A DNA stretch of 64,000 bases. Origin: Arion vulgaris (lineage: Eukaryota > Mollusca > Gastropoda > Stylommatophora > Arionidae). Each line of letters starts with the position of its first letter. The first letter of the stretch is position 1. Both the position numbers and the translations under genes were made by a program. The stretch is taken from assembly GCA_020796225.1 (NCBI GenBank), contig CM036756.1, forward strand, positions 51,502,363-51,566,362, written 5' to 3'. The notes beneath the pieces were generated by a model, which made no database searches, was not told the DNA's origin, and was given only the letters and a program-made list of their open reading frames with translations. Of this stretch, positions 1 through 9,966 are shown one piece after another.

Positions 1-2292
1 GATATTGGTTGTAGTGTGTGCTTGTTTTAAGACACTTTGTAAGCTGATATTGGTTGTAGTGTGTGCTTGTTTTAAGACACTTTGTAAGCTGATATTGGTT
101 GTAGTGTGCTTGTTTAAGACACTTTGTAAGCTGATATTGGTTGTAGTGTGTGCTTGTTTTAAGGCACTTTGTAAGCTGATATTGGTTGTAGTGTGTGCTT
201 GTTTTAAGGCACTTTGTAAGCTGATATTGGTTGTAGTGTGTGCTTGTTTTAAGACACTTTGTAAGCTGATATTGGTTGTAGTGTGTGCTTGTTTTAAGAC
301 ACTTTGTAAGCTGATATTGGTTGTAGTGTGTGCTTGTTTTAAGGCACTTTGTAAGCTGATATTGGTTGTAGTGTGTGCTTGTTTTAAGACACTTTGTAAG
401 CTGATATTGGTTGTAGTGTGTGCTTGTTTTAAGGCACTTTGTAAGCTGATATTGGTTGTAGTGTGTGCTTGTTTTAAGACACTTTGTAAGCTGATATTGG
501 TTGTAGTGTGTGCTTGTTTTAAGACACTTTGTAAGCTGATATTGGTTGTAGTGTGCTTGTTTAAGACACTTTGTAGCTGATATTGGTTGTAGTGTGTGCT
601 TGTTTTAAGACACTTTGTAAGCTGATATTGGTTGTAGTGTGTGCTTGTTTTAAGACACTTTGTAAGCTGATATTGGTTGTAGTGTGTGCTTGTTTTAAGA
701 CACTTTGTAAGCTGATATTGGTTGTAGTGTGTGCTTGTTTTAAGACACTTTGTAAGCTGATATTGGTTGTAGTGTGTGCTTGTTTAAGACACTTTGTAAG
801 CTGATATTGGTTGTAGTGTGTGCTTGTTTTAAGGCACTTTGTAAGCTGATATTGGTTGTAGTGTGTGCTTGTTTTAAGGCACTTTGTAAGCTGATATTGG
901 TTGTAGTGTGTGCTTGTTTTAAGACACTTTGTAAGCTGATATTGGTTGTAGTGTGTGCTTGTTTTAAGACACTTTGTAAGCTGATATTGGTTGTAGTGTG
1001 TGCTTGTTTTAAGACACTTTGTAAGCTGATATTGGTTGTAGTGTGTGCTTGTTTTAAGACACTTTGTAAGCTGATATTGGTTGTAGTGTGTGCTTGTTTT
1101 AAGACACTTTGTAAGCTGATATTGGTTGTAGTGTGTGCTTGTTTTAAGACACTTTGTAAGCTGATATTGGTTGTAGTGTGTGCTTGTTTTAAGACACTTT
1201 GTAAGCTGATATTGGTTGTAGTGTGTGCTTGTTTTAAGGCACTTTGTAAGCTGATATTGGTTGTAGTGTGTGCTTGTTTTAAGGCACTTTGTAAGCTGAT
1301 ATTGGTTGTAGTGTGTGCTTGTTTTAAGGCACTTTGTAAGCTGATATTGGTTGTAGTGTGTGCTTGTTTTAAGACACTTTGTAAGCTGATATTGGTTGTA
1401 GTGTGTGCTTGTTTTAAGACACTTTGTAAGCTGATATTGGTTGTAGTGTGTGCTTGTTTTAAGACACTTTGTAAGCTGATATTGGTTGTAGTGTGTGCTT
1501 GTTTTAAGACACTTTGTAAGCTGATATTGGTTGTAGTGTGTGCTTGTTTTAAGACACTTTGTAAGCTGATATTGGTTGTAGTGTGTGCTTGTTTTAAGAC
1601 ACTTTGTAAGCTGATATTGGTTGTAGTGTGTGCTTGTTTTAAGACACTTTGTAAGCTGATATTGGTTGTAGTGTGTGCTTGTTTTAAGACACTTTGTAAG
1701 CTGATATTGGTTGTAGTGTGTGCTTGTTTTAAGACACTTTGTAAGCTGATATTGGTTGTAGTGTGTGCTTGTTTAAGACACTTTGTAAGCTGATATTGGT
1801 TGTAGTGTGTGCTTGTTTTAAGACACTTTGTAAGCTGATATTGGTTGTAGTGTGTGCTTGTTTTAAGACACTTTGTAAGCTGATATTGGTTGTAGTGTGT
1901 GCTTGTTTTAAGACACTTTGTAAGCTGATATTGGTTGTAGTGTGTGCTTGTTTTAAGACACTTTGTAAGCTGATATTGGTTGTAGTGTGTGCTTGTTTTA
2001 AGACACTTTGTAAGCTGATATTGGTTGTAGTGTGTGCTTGTTTTAAGACACTTTGTAAGCTGATATTGGTTGTAGTGTGTGCTTGTTTTTAAAACACTTT
2101 GTAAGCTGATATTGGTTGTAGTGTGTGCTTGTTTTAAGACACTTTGTAAGCTGATATTGGTTGTAGTGTGTGCTTGTTTTAAGACACTTTGTAAGCTGAT
2201 ATTGGTTGTAGTGTGTGCTTGTTTTAAGACACTTTGTAAGCTGATATTGGTTGTAGTGTGTGCTTGTTTTAAGACACTTTGTAAGCTGATAT
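1..2292. repeat. 45-bp tandem array, about 51 copies, seeded in a LINE 3' end
   Basis: The unit is 45 bp and highly homogeneous. The commonest variant is gacactttg versus ggcactttg, and a few copies have short indels (near 100, 545, 780, 1765 and 2090). Because 45 is a multiple of three, long open frames run through it on both strands; these are not genes. On the minus strand the 15-residue unit (ISLQSVLKQAHTTTN) follows directly and in frame from the C-terminal coding region of the LINE at 2293-2540. The array therefore looks like an in-place amplification of the LINE's own last codons. It runs off the left edge of the window. Confidence 0.95.
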
Positions 2293-2677
2293 TCATTTTT
2301 GTAAGGTTGTTCTTGATGCCGTCGCACAATATTTTGCCTGGTCTTCCTCTTTCTTTGTAGTCATTATACTATTTCTGTAAGGATGTCTGTGGTAGGTGAT
2401 ACCAGGGCATTCTTGTTAGGTGTCCAACCCATTTAATCTGTTGTTCTTTTATGAATTGCATGACTGGTTTCACATCCAGTCTTCTTCTGATTTCTTCATT
2501 TCTAATTTTGTCTCTTATTGTCACACATGCAGCTCTTCTAAGACATAAAATCCTCTAAAATCATCTCTGTCTTTATGATTTTCCGCTCATTAGCTGCAAT
2601 TATTGGCCATGTTTGGTAGACACTGGTAACATAGTGTTGGCCAGAAACTGGTTCTTATATGATTTGCTTTAGTTTAT
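2293..2677 (-). pseudogene. LINE RT C-terminal piece
   Basis: The minus strand reads PTLCYQC, then NERKIIKTEM, a frame break near 2545, then RAACVTIRDKIRNEEIR, KWVGHLTRMPW and ERGRPGK. This is the conserved C-terminal region that follows the RT domain in many invertebrate LINEs. A stop interrupts it near 2357. Its upstream continuation is at 4347-4626, on the other side of a plus-strand LINE. Its downstream end passes without a stop into the 45-bp array. Confidence 0.8.
2667..2677. repeat. Target-site duplication, left copy (ctttagtttat)
   Basis: These eleven bases recur exactly at 4336-4346 around the plus-strand LINE. Removing the LINE with one copy rejoins the host LINE between its KEIPL and CYQC blocks with the reading frame kept (one stop codon at the join). 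Confidence 0.85.
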
Positions 2678-4335
2678 CACAACAAGCACAATCGAAAAGA
2701 TGGGCTGAACATTTTATAGAGGTATTAAATAGACCCAACCCAGCGATAACACCAATTTTTGAAACAGAAATACAAATGCCATCATTAAATGCACCCATTG
2801 ACGACTTCTCAGTGGAAGAAATTAAACTAGCCATCAAGAAACTGAAAAACAACAAAGCCAGCGATAGAGACGATATTTCAGGAGAGATGCTAAAGCAACT
2901 GACGAGGAATCAATGGGATTCCTACGTACCTTAATGAACGATGTTTGGCAGAATGAGACCCTCCAAAAATTGGAAAGACGGAGTGATATTCAAGCTCCCA
3001 AAATAAGGCGATTTGTCAAATTGCAACAACTGGCACTGAATAACTCTGCTATCAACACCTGGCAAGCTATTCTGCAGTATTTTGATGGAGAGGCTGAAAA
3101 AGCCGTCGACGCAAGGCTAAGAGAAGAACAAGCTGGCTTTCGTCCACATCGTTCTTGTACCGATCATATCTTCACGCTGAGATCCATTATAGAAGAATCA
3201 ATTGAATTCCAGTCACCACTAGTGATACATTTTATAGACTTTCAGAAAGCGTTTGATAGTCTTCATCGTTCTACTCTCTGGGAGATTCTTAAGACCTACG
3301 GCTTCCATGAAAAATACTTCAACATTATAAAAGCCTTCTATTCTTAAGCATCCTGCTATGTAAGAACAGATGCAGGGAACTTAGACTGGTTCACAGTCAA
3401 TTCGGGTGTGAAGCAGGGCTGCGTTATGTCCCCTATGCTTTTTGGGATAGCTATAGACTGGATCATGCGCAAATGCACCCAAGATGATCAACTAGGCATC
3501 AAATGGCTTAATAACAGCAGACTATTTGATCTTGACTTTGCCGATGACGTGGCCTTATTGAATTCAACCACACAAGCAGCCCACAAACTAACGAGCAATC
3601 TTTGCAAACTTGTAGAACAGGTTGGTCTCCAGATTAATTCTGCCAAGACCAAAATTATGAAACTCACAAACTCGACCGACAACATCTTTATAAATGGCCA
3701 AACACTGGAGAAAGTTAAACATTTTACATATTTGGGAAGTAAAGTGTCAAACAACGGAGACACGATGAAAGAAATAAACTCTCGTATTGCTATAGCAGCT
3801 AGTGCCTTCACTAAATTAACGAATATCTGGCAATCTCAATACCTTAGTATATGCACAAAAGTTAAATTATTTAGGTCATGTGTGATTCCTGTACTGACCT
3901 ACGGTTGTGAAAGTTGAAATCAATAAAGAAAATTGATAAGAAACTGGACAGCTTTGAGAATAAATGTCTCCGAAAATTATTAAAAGTCAAATGGAGTGAT
4001 TTCGTTTCTAACAACACAGTGAGAGATAGAACACACCAACAACCCGTATCAAATATTATAAGGAAACGAAGGTGGAAATATTTAGGTCATGTTCTTAGAT
4101 CAGACGAAAAGAGACAAAATCGACAAGTCCTTATGTGGTCACCAGTTGGGAAAATAAAACATGGAAGACCAAAGACCACTCTTCGAAGAACCATCCAACA
4201 AGAAAGTAAACTATTGGGATGAAAACCATACAAGATCTCCAACTGCTAGCAAAGAACCGCATCACATGGAGATCTAAAACCTCTGCCCTATGTGTCGCCT
4301 TTGGCACGAAAGGAACAAACTAACTAACTAACTAA
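2678..4335 (+). mobile_element. Plus-strand RTE-like LINE, 5'-truncated, with (TAAC)n tail
   Basis: The reverse transcriptase coding sequence is broken by frameshifts. Block order: RWAEHFIEVLNRP (from 2699), then a SVEEIKLAIKKLKNNKAS motif, then EEQAGFRPHRSCTDHIF (3124), FIDFQKAFDSLHR (3232), GVKQGCVMSPMLF (3405), the active-site box FADD (3537-3548), YLGSKVSN (3727), PVLTYGCES (3891) and C-terminal RKRRWKYLGHVLRSD plus KHGRPKTTLRRT (to about 4217). The 3' end is a short TAAC microsatellite at 4320-4335, typical of RTE-like tails. Breaks occur near 2930, 3345 (stop) and 3916. It is flanked by an exact 11-bp duplication and sits inside the minus-strand LINE. Confidence 0.9.
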
Positions 4336-4346
4336 CTTTAGTTTAT
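4336..4346. repeat. Target-site duplication, right copy (ctttagtttat)
   Basis: Partner of 2667-2677. It directly follows the TAAC tail of the nested LINE, as expected for target-primed reverse transcription. Confidence 0.85.
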
Positions 4347-4626
4347 AGCGGTATCTCTTTATGTGACAACAGTGGTGTTAACTGTCCCAGTACCTGGTTA
4401 GCTTTTGTGCAACGATTGCTGATTTTGCTATCGGTATTTCTATCTGCTGTGAAAATTGTTCCTAAGTATTGGGCCTCAATTGTTCGTTTTATTTCTACAT
4501 TCTGGAGTTTTATTGTAAGGTTTTCTGGTTGTCTACTTATTGCCATTGTCTCTGTCTTTATTATATTTATTTTCAAGTTGTACTCCTCACCCTTGATGTT
4601 AACTAAGCTCAAATGGAGATTAGTGA
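4347..4626 (-). pseudogene. LINE RT piece between the active-site and C-terminal blocks
   Basis: The minus strand reads EEYNLKINI, KTETMAISRQPENLTIKL, QYLGTIFTAD and KANQVLGQLTPLLSHKEIPL. This is the region after the RT catalytic box in the same family as the flanking pieces. It continues upstream at 9888-9952, beyond the PLE pair, and downstream at 2293-2677, beyond the nested LINE. The frame is open from about 4612 to 4347. Confidence 0.8.
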
Positions 4627-7340
4627 AACACGTACAAACAAAGTACTATAGTTTTACAAAATACATAAACAGTGACGATAAACAGCAACGTTTCGACCAA
4701 CAAGGCCTTTATCAAGCAAACGAACAAACAGGAGGGACAAATTAAAATGAAACACAAATGGACGACCAAATACCAACGTATCTAAGGAAAATCTGGAATA
4801 AAAACGAATAACGAAATAAATGTAACACAAAAAGCACACATAAAAACTAGAAATAGAACGGAAAAGAAACAATGAAACATCTAGTAAATATATAACTTGA
4901 ATACATGCAACATATACCCATATAGATTATAAAGCATGGAAAGAGAAAGTACTAAGAAGCATAAGAATGTAATACATGCAACATATACCATATAGATTAC
5001 AAAGCATGGGAAGAGAAAGTACTAAGAAGCATAAGAATGTAATACGTTGAGCCCGCGTGGTCGCAAGGTACCATACAAAGAAATCAACCGATTCTCCAGA
5101 GCAAATCGACTACGATCATCAGAGGAACATGATCGGATGGCTGTGACCTGGACATCGCAAGCTCCTGAATGGCCAGTATCATTGAAATGGGTAGCTACAG
5201 GGTCACAGAGCATTGGCGTATATCGCGCAAGTGTTGGGCGAATCGGTCACTGAGTCTCCTGTCGGTTTCCCCAATATAGGCCTTGTTGCACCGCTTGCAG
5301 ATAATGGCATAGATAATATTACGGGACTCGCACGTGAAACTGTCTTCAACAACGAACGTGGCCTGTGGAAAAGACACCGTGCGGGTCTGTATTACATAAG
5401 CACAAGTGTTGCAGCGCCGACGGCCACACTGGATGGTGCCAAAATGACTGGATATTAGGCTTGAGGCGACTGTGAACCAACATATCCTTAAGGCTTCTGT
5501 CCCGTCTGTACGCCACCAAAGGAAAGTGTTGGAAGATTGAACGTGTCTCAGGATCAGACTGAAGAATGGAGAGATGACGGAATAAGACTTTCTTCACAAG
5601 GGAACTATGAGGGTGGAAAGTTAAGACAAGTTTCACCCTGTCAGAATTGGAAGTTCTATGCTGGTTAGAGAGAGCCTCCTGGCGAGAAATTTGCTGAACG
5701 CGCCGCATAGCAGAACCAAGCACCTTATCCGGGTATAAGCGCTTACGAAAGAAATCCAGCATCTCGTGAGCTCTATCGAGGAAATCGTCGTCCTCGCTAC
5801 AGAGGCGACGAAGGCGCAAGAGTGGAGAGAATGGTAAAGAATCACGACAAGCCTGGGAATGGGAAGAGGTATAAAGAAGAAACTATGTGCATCAGTAGGC
5901 TTGTAGTATACTGATGTAGTGATGGTGGATAGGCTGATAGTGATAGTGATGTCAAGAAAGTTGACACAATAGGTAGAGATGTGAGATGTAAACCGAATAG
6001 CCGGATTGAAGACATTAATGAAATTAATGAAGCGTGACAAATCGGCTTCAGGCATATCGGTAATGCCAATACAATCATCAATGTATCTATGATACACAGA
6101 CGGAAGAGGGCCATCATAGGAATTCCATACTAGGTGCTCAAGATGACCCATGAATAGACAAGCATAACTGGGTCCCATTTAGTACCCATGGCGACCCCAC
6201 TGATCTGCTCAAAGAACTGGTCATTGAACTGAAAGGAGTTGAGAGTTAGAACTAGTTCTGCAAGACGAAGGAGAGCCGAGGTGGAGACAAGTGGGTTAGT
6301 TCTCCTGTCGAGAAAGAACTGGAGAGCTTGAAGTCCGTCGGAATGAGGTATGGAGGTGTACAATGAGCACACATCAAGGAGGAAGAGACGGTAAGTCCTG
6401 CCAGGCAACAACTCAATAGACGAAAAACAGACAAGGTGTGGTTCGTATCTTTCAAGAATGAAGGTAGTGTGGTGACTATAGGATTGAAGATACTATCAAG
6501 AAATTCGGAGATATGTTCCGTAGGACAAGAGCAAGCAGAAACGATGGGCCTACCCGGATTGTTCAGTTTATGAATTTTGGGGAGCATATAAAGGCGGGTT
6601 TTCCTAAACAGCTATCGATGACACAAAGTGATGATGCGCCGGTAGGAAGGTCGTTAGAGGCAATTAAGTTCTTAATTACTGTACGGACTTTACTATTGTT
6701 AGATAGTGTTACATCAGAAGAACTAGTTTTATAGAATTGAGTGTCAAGTAATTGGTTGCGGCCTTCCTGAAGGTATAGTTCTTTGCTCCATACCACTATT
6801 GCACCGCCTTTATCGGCGGGTTTTATAACAATGTCATCGCGTCGACGGAGGTGTGATAGAGCACGAAACTCGGACGGAGACATGTTAGAATGCCCTAGGC
6901 GTTTGGGGTGGAGCAGTCCAATATCGTGTAAAGTATTCTTGATGTAGAGATCAAGAGCGTTGGAGACACCAGAGTTGGGTGTCCAATCATGTTTGCGAGT
7001 AGAATATTTAGCGAACATACTCGTGTCATGACATTGGTCAGTGTCAACCTGGTTCCGAAAATGAAATTTCAGCCGTAAGCCACGGTGAAAACGATGCACA
7101 TCTTGAAGAGTAGAGTAGTGGTCAATGGTGGGTCGGAGAGGAACAAACTTGAGAAACTTAATTAAAACACATCTCTCGCTGTCCGATAAGGAAAGGTCTG
7201 GAGGGATGCAAACCACCTGTGTGGGAGGAGAAGATCGTAGTGGACAATTGGAAGGAGTGGTAGAAGGTATAGGGCGAAGAAGGTTAAGTTTTTGTTGGTG
7301 ATGGGTGCACATAAATTCATGTAGTTGTCTGTTAAGTTCT
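4627..7340 (-). mobile_element. Penelope-like element, left (minus) copy of an inverted pair
   Basis: Its 5' end is at 7340 and its 3' end at 4627. It encodes a PLE reverse transcriptase and a GIY-YIG endonuclease, followed by an AT-rich 3' region containing a conserved ggccttgttggtcgaaacgt motif (positions 4687-4708 on the opposite strand). From 7124 to 4627 it is a near-perfect inverted copy of 7341-9853. The first 216 bp (7125-7340) have no partner and form the spacer of the inverted repeat. It lacks about 35 bp of 3' sequence found in the right copy. Confidence 0.9.
5022..7312 (-). pseudogene. PLE reverse transcriptase and GIY-YIG endonuclease, left copy, frameshifted
   Basis: The PLE polyprotein normally copies element RNA and nicks the target with a GIY-YIG nuclease. 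Blocks in order on the minus strand: IKPADKGGAIVVW (near 6830), LPKIHK and PGRPIVSACSCPTEHISEFLD (about 6585-6510), FLLDVCSLYTSIPHSDG (about 6385), ISGVAMGTK (about 6190), RYIDD with the catalytic aspartates at 6074-6085, FLDITITI, YYKPTDAHS, then IIYAIICKRCNKAYIGE (about 5318-5270) and HFNDTGHS to the terminal stop near 5022. At least five frame breaks (near 6590, 6415, 6175, 5885 and 5200) make it nonfunctional. Several lie in homopolymers where the right copy has one more or one fewer base, so some could be sequencing errors. The break near 5200 is shared with the right copy. Confidence 0.88.
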
Positions 7341-7861
7341 TGACCACTACTCTACTCTTCAAGATGTGCACCCTTTTCACCGTGGCTTACGGCTGAAATT
7401 TCATTTTCGGAACCAGGTTGACACTGACCAATGTCATGACACGAGTATTTTCGCTAAATATTCTACTCGCAAACATGATTAGACACCGAACCCTGGTGTC
7501 TCCAACGCTCTTGATCTCTACATCAAGAATACTTTACACGATATTGGACTGCTCCACCCCAAACGCCTAGGGCATTCTAACATGTCACCGTACGAGTTTC
7601 GTGCTCTATCACACCTCCGTCGACGTGATGACATTGTTATCAAACCCGCCGATAAAGGCGGTGCAATAGTGGTATGGAGCAAATAACTATACCTTCAGGA
7701 AGGCCACAACCAATTACTTGACACCCAATTCTATAAAACTAGTTCTTCTGATGTCACACTATCTAACAATAGTAAAGTCCGTACAGTAATTAAGAACTTA
7801 ATTGCCTCTAACGACCTTCCTACCGGCGCATCATCACTTTGTGTCATCGATAGCTGTTTAG

Positions 7862-9121
7862 GAAAACCAGCCTTTATATGCTCCCAAAATTCATAAACTG
7901 AACAATCCGGGTAGGCCCATCGTTTCTGCTTGCTCTTGTCCTACGGAACATATCTCCGAATTTCTTGATAGTATCTTCAATCCTATAGTCACCACACTAC
8001 CTTCATTCTTGAAAGATACGAACCACACCTTGTCTGTTTTTTCGTCTATTGAGTTGTTGCCTGGCAGGACTTACCGTCTCTTCCTCCTTGATGTGTGCTC
8101 ATTGTACACCTCCATACCTCATTCCGACGGACTTCAAGCTCTCCAGTTCTTTCTCGACAGGAGAACTAACCCACTTGTCTCCACCTCGGCTCTCCTTCGT
8201 CTTGCAGAACTAGTTCTAACTCTCAACTCCTTTCAGTTCAATGACCAGTTCTTTGAGCAGATCAGTGGGGTCGCCATGGGTACTAAAATGGGACCCAGTT
8301 ATGCTTGTCTATTCATGGGTCATCTTGAGCACCTAGTATGGAATTCTTATGATGGCCCTCTTCCGTCTGTGTATCATAGATACATTGATGATTGTATTGG
8401 CATTACCGATATGCCTGAAGCCGATTTGTCACGCTTCATTAATTTCATTAATGTCTTCAATCCGGCTATTCGGTTTACATCTCACATCTCTACCTCTTGT
8501 TTCAACTTTCTTGACATCACTATCACTATCATCCTATCCACCATCACTACATCAGTATACTACAAGCCTACTGATGCACATAGTTTTCTTCTTTATACCT
8601 CTTCCCATTCCCAGGCTTGTCGGGACTCTTTACCATTCTCTCAACTCTTGCGCCTTCGTCGCCTCTGTAGCGAGGACGACGATTTCCTCGATAGAGCTCA
8701 CGAGATGCTGGATTTCTTTCGTAAGCGCTTATACCCGGATAAGGTGCTTGGTTCTGCTATGCGGCGCGTTCAGCAAATTTCTCGCCAGGAGGCTCTCTCT
8801 AACCAGCATAGAACTTCCAATTCTGACAGGGTGAAACTTGTCTTAACTTTCCACCCTCATAGTTCCCTTGTAAAGAAAGTCTTATTCCGTCATCTCTCCA
8901 TTCTTCAGTCTGATCCTGAGACACGTTCAATCTTCCAACACTATCCTTTGGTGCCGTACAGACGGGACAGAAGCCTTAAGGATATGTTGGTTCACAGTCG
9001 CCTCAAACCTAATATCCAGTCATTTTGGCACCATCCAGTGTGGCCGTCGGCGATGCAACACTTGTGCTTATGTAATACAGACCCGCACGGTGTCTTTTCC
9101 ACAGGCCACGTTTGTTGTTGA
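7862..9121 (+). pseudogene. PLE reverse transcriptase, right copy, longest intact stretch
   Basis: One frame is open from 7862 to the stop at 9121 and covers PKIHK, PGRPIVSACSCPTEHISEFLD, LLDVCSLYTSIP, ISGVAMGTKMGPSYACLFMG, RYIDD (catalytic pair in 8381-8392), FLDITITI, YYKPTDAHS and the post-RT region to HPVWPSAMQHLCLCN. The first methionine in frame is at 8009. Upstream, 7385-7861 encodes the IKPADKGGAIVVW block in a different frame with two stops (near 7480 and 7685). Downstream, a 7-bp local duplication near 9155 puts the endonuclease out of frame. The copy cannot make a full protein. Confidence 0.88.
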
Positions 9122-9452
9122 AGACAGTTTCACGTGCGAGTCCCGTAATATTATCTATGCCATTATATTATCTATGCAAGCGGTGCAACAAGGCCTATAT
9201 TGGGGAAACCGACAGGAGACTCAGTGACCGATTCGCCCAACACTTGCGCGATATACGCCAATGCTCTGTGACCCTGTAGCTACCCATTTCAATGATACTG
9301 GCCATTCAGGAGCTTGCGATGTCCAGGTCACAGCTATCCGATCATGTTCCTCTGATGATCGTAGTCGATTTGCTCTGGAGAATCGGTTGATTTCTTTGTA
9401 TGGTACCTTGCGACCACGCGGGCTCAACGTATTACATTCTTATGCTTCTTAG
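9122..9452 (+). pseudogene. PLE GIY-YIG endonuclease domain, right copy
   Basis: It is homologous to 5022-5377 in inverted orientation. The IIYA...YIGE block is disrupted by a short duplication (ttatctatgccattata then ttatctatgc) near 9150-9176. The second half reads DPVATHFNDTGHSGACDV and ends RPRGLNVLHSYAS before a stop at 9452. A one-base deletion near 9274, relative to the third PLE copy at 23230-23470, separates the halves. The identical deletion is in the left copy. Confidence 0.85.
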
Positions 9453-9751
9453 TACTTTCTCTTCCCATGCTTTGTAATCTATATGGGTATATGTTGCATG
9501 TATTACATTCGTATGCTTCTTTGTACTTTCTCTTTCCATGCTTTATAATCTATATGGGTATATGTTGCATGTATTCAAGTTATATATTTACTAGATGTTT
9601 CATTGTTTCTTTTCCGTTCTATTTCTAGTTTTTATGTGTGTTTTTGTGTTACATTTATTTCGTTATTCGTTTTTATTCCAGATTTTCCTTAGATACGTTG
9701 GTATTTGGTCGTCCATTTGTGTTTCATTTTAATTTGTCACTCCTGTTTGTT

Positions 9752-9803
9752 CGTTTGCTTGATAAAGGCCTTGTTGGTCGAAACGTTGCTGTTTATCGTC
9801 ACT
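9752..9803 (+). other. Degenerate hammerhead-ribozyme-like motif in PLE 3' region
   Basis: Hammerhead ribozymes are known in PLEs. Here ttgataa stands where the core ctgatga is expected. It is followed by a four-pair stem II (ggcc, loop ttgtt, ggtc), then gaaacg, a short loop, and cgtc, which would be stem III and the cleavage triplet. Two core positions deviate and I see no convincing stem I. The same motif occurs at 4687-4740 (minus), 15185-15225 (minus), 46539-46580 (plus) and 56600-56640 (minus). It is probably an inactive relic or a diverged form. Confidence 0.4.
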
Positions 9804-9887
9804 GTTTATGTATTTTGTAAAACTATAGTACTTTGTTTGTACGTGTTTCACTATTTACCAAGTTTTACTGCAGGCTTCCCCCTATTT

Positions 9888-9952
9888 CTTGAGAGATTCC
9901 TCGTTTTCTGCAATCAGTACTTGGTCATCTGCAAATAAAAGTTCTGAAATAT
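9888..9952 (-). pseudogene. LINE RT active-site piece (FADDQVLIAE)
   Basis: The minus strand reads LLFADDQVLIAENEESL, with FADD at 9924-9935. It continues upstream at 11965 beyond the rDNA chimera and downstream at 4626 beyond the PLE pair. It is short but diagnostic. Confidence 0.8.
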
Positions 9953-9966
9953 TATTTTCTTCCTCT
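9953..9966. repeat. Target-site duplication, left copy (tattttcttcctct)
   Basis: Fourteen bases recur exactly at 11951-11964 around the rDNA-containing insert. Both copies lie in the LINE codons just before FADD. Confidence 0.8.

Larger units (their letters stand above)
4627..9853. repeat. Large inverted repeat: 2.5-kb arms with a 216-bp spacer
   Basis: The left arm 4627-7124 is the reverse complement of 7341-9853 with only scattered substitutions and small indels. For example, the 68-residue antisense frame at 5047-5253 and its partner at 9221-9427 differ by one residue. The arms are the two PLE copies. A transcript across both would fold into a hairpin of about 2.5 kb. Confidence 0.92.
7341..9887 (+). 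mobile_element. Penelope-like element, right (plus) copy of an inverted pair
   Basis: It begins at the position equivalent to 7124 of the left copy, so it is 5'-truncated by about 216 bp. It runs to the 3' end at about 9876-9887, where the sequence actgcag followed by a cccctat block matches the end of the PLE tail at 15100. It lies head to head with the left copy, 5' ends facing. Beyond it the host LINE resumes at 9888. Confidence 0.9.

Noticed and set aside
740..2329. 529-codon minus-strand open frame
   Set aside because: It is a 45-bp array (15 codons per unit) with no stop, continuing from LINE sequence. There is no promoter, and the open frame is explained by the periodicity.
9221..9427. 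Conserved antisense open frame in both PLE arms (also 5047-5253)
   Set aside because: It lies opposite the GIY-YIG domain. Its conservation follows from near-identity of the two arms, not from selection on this frame.
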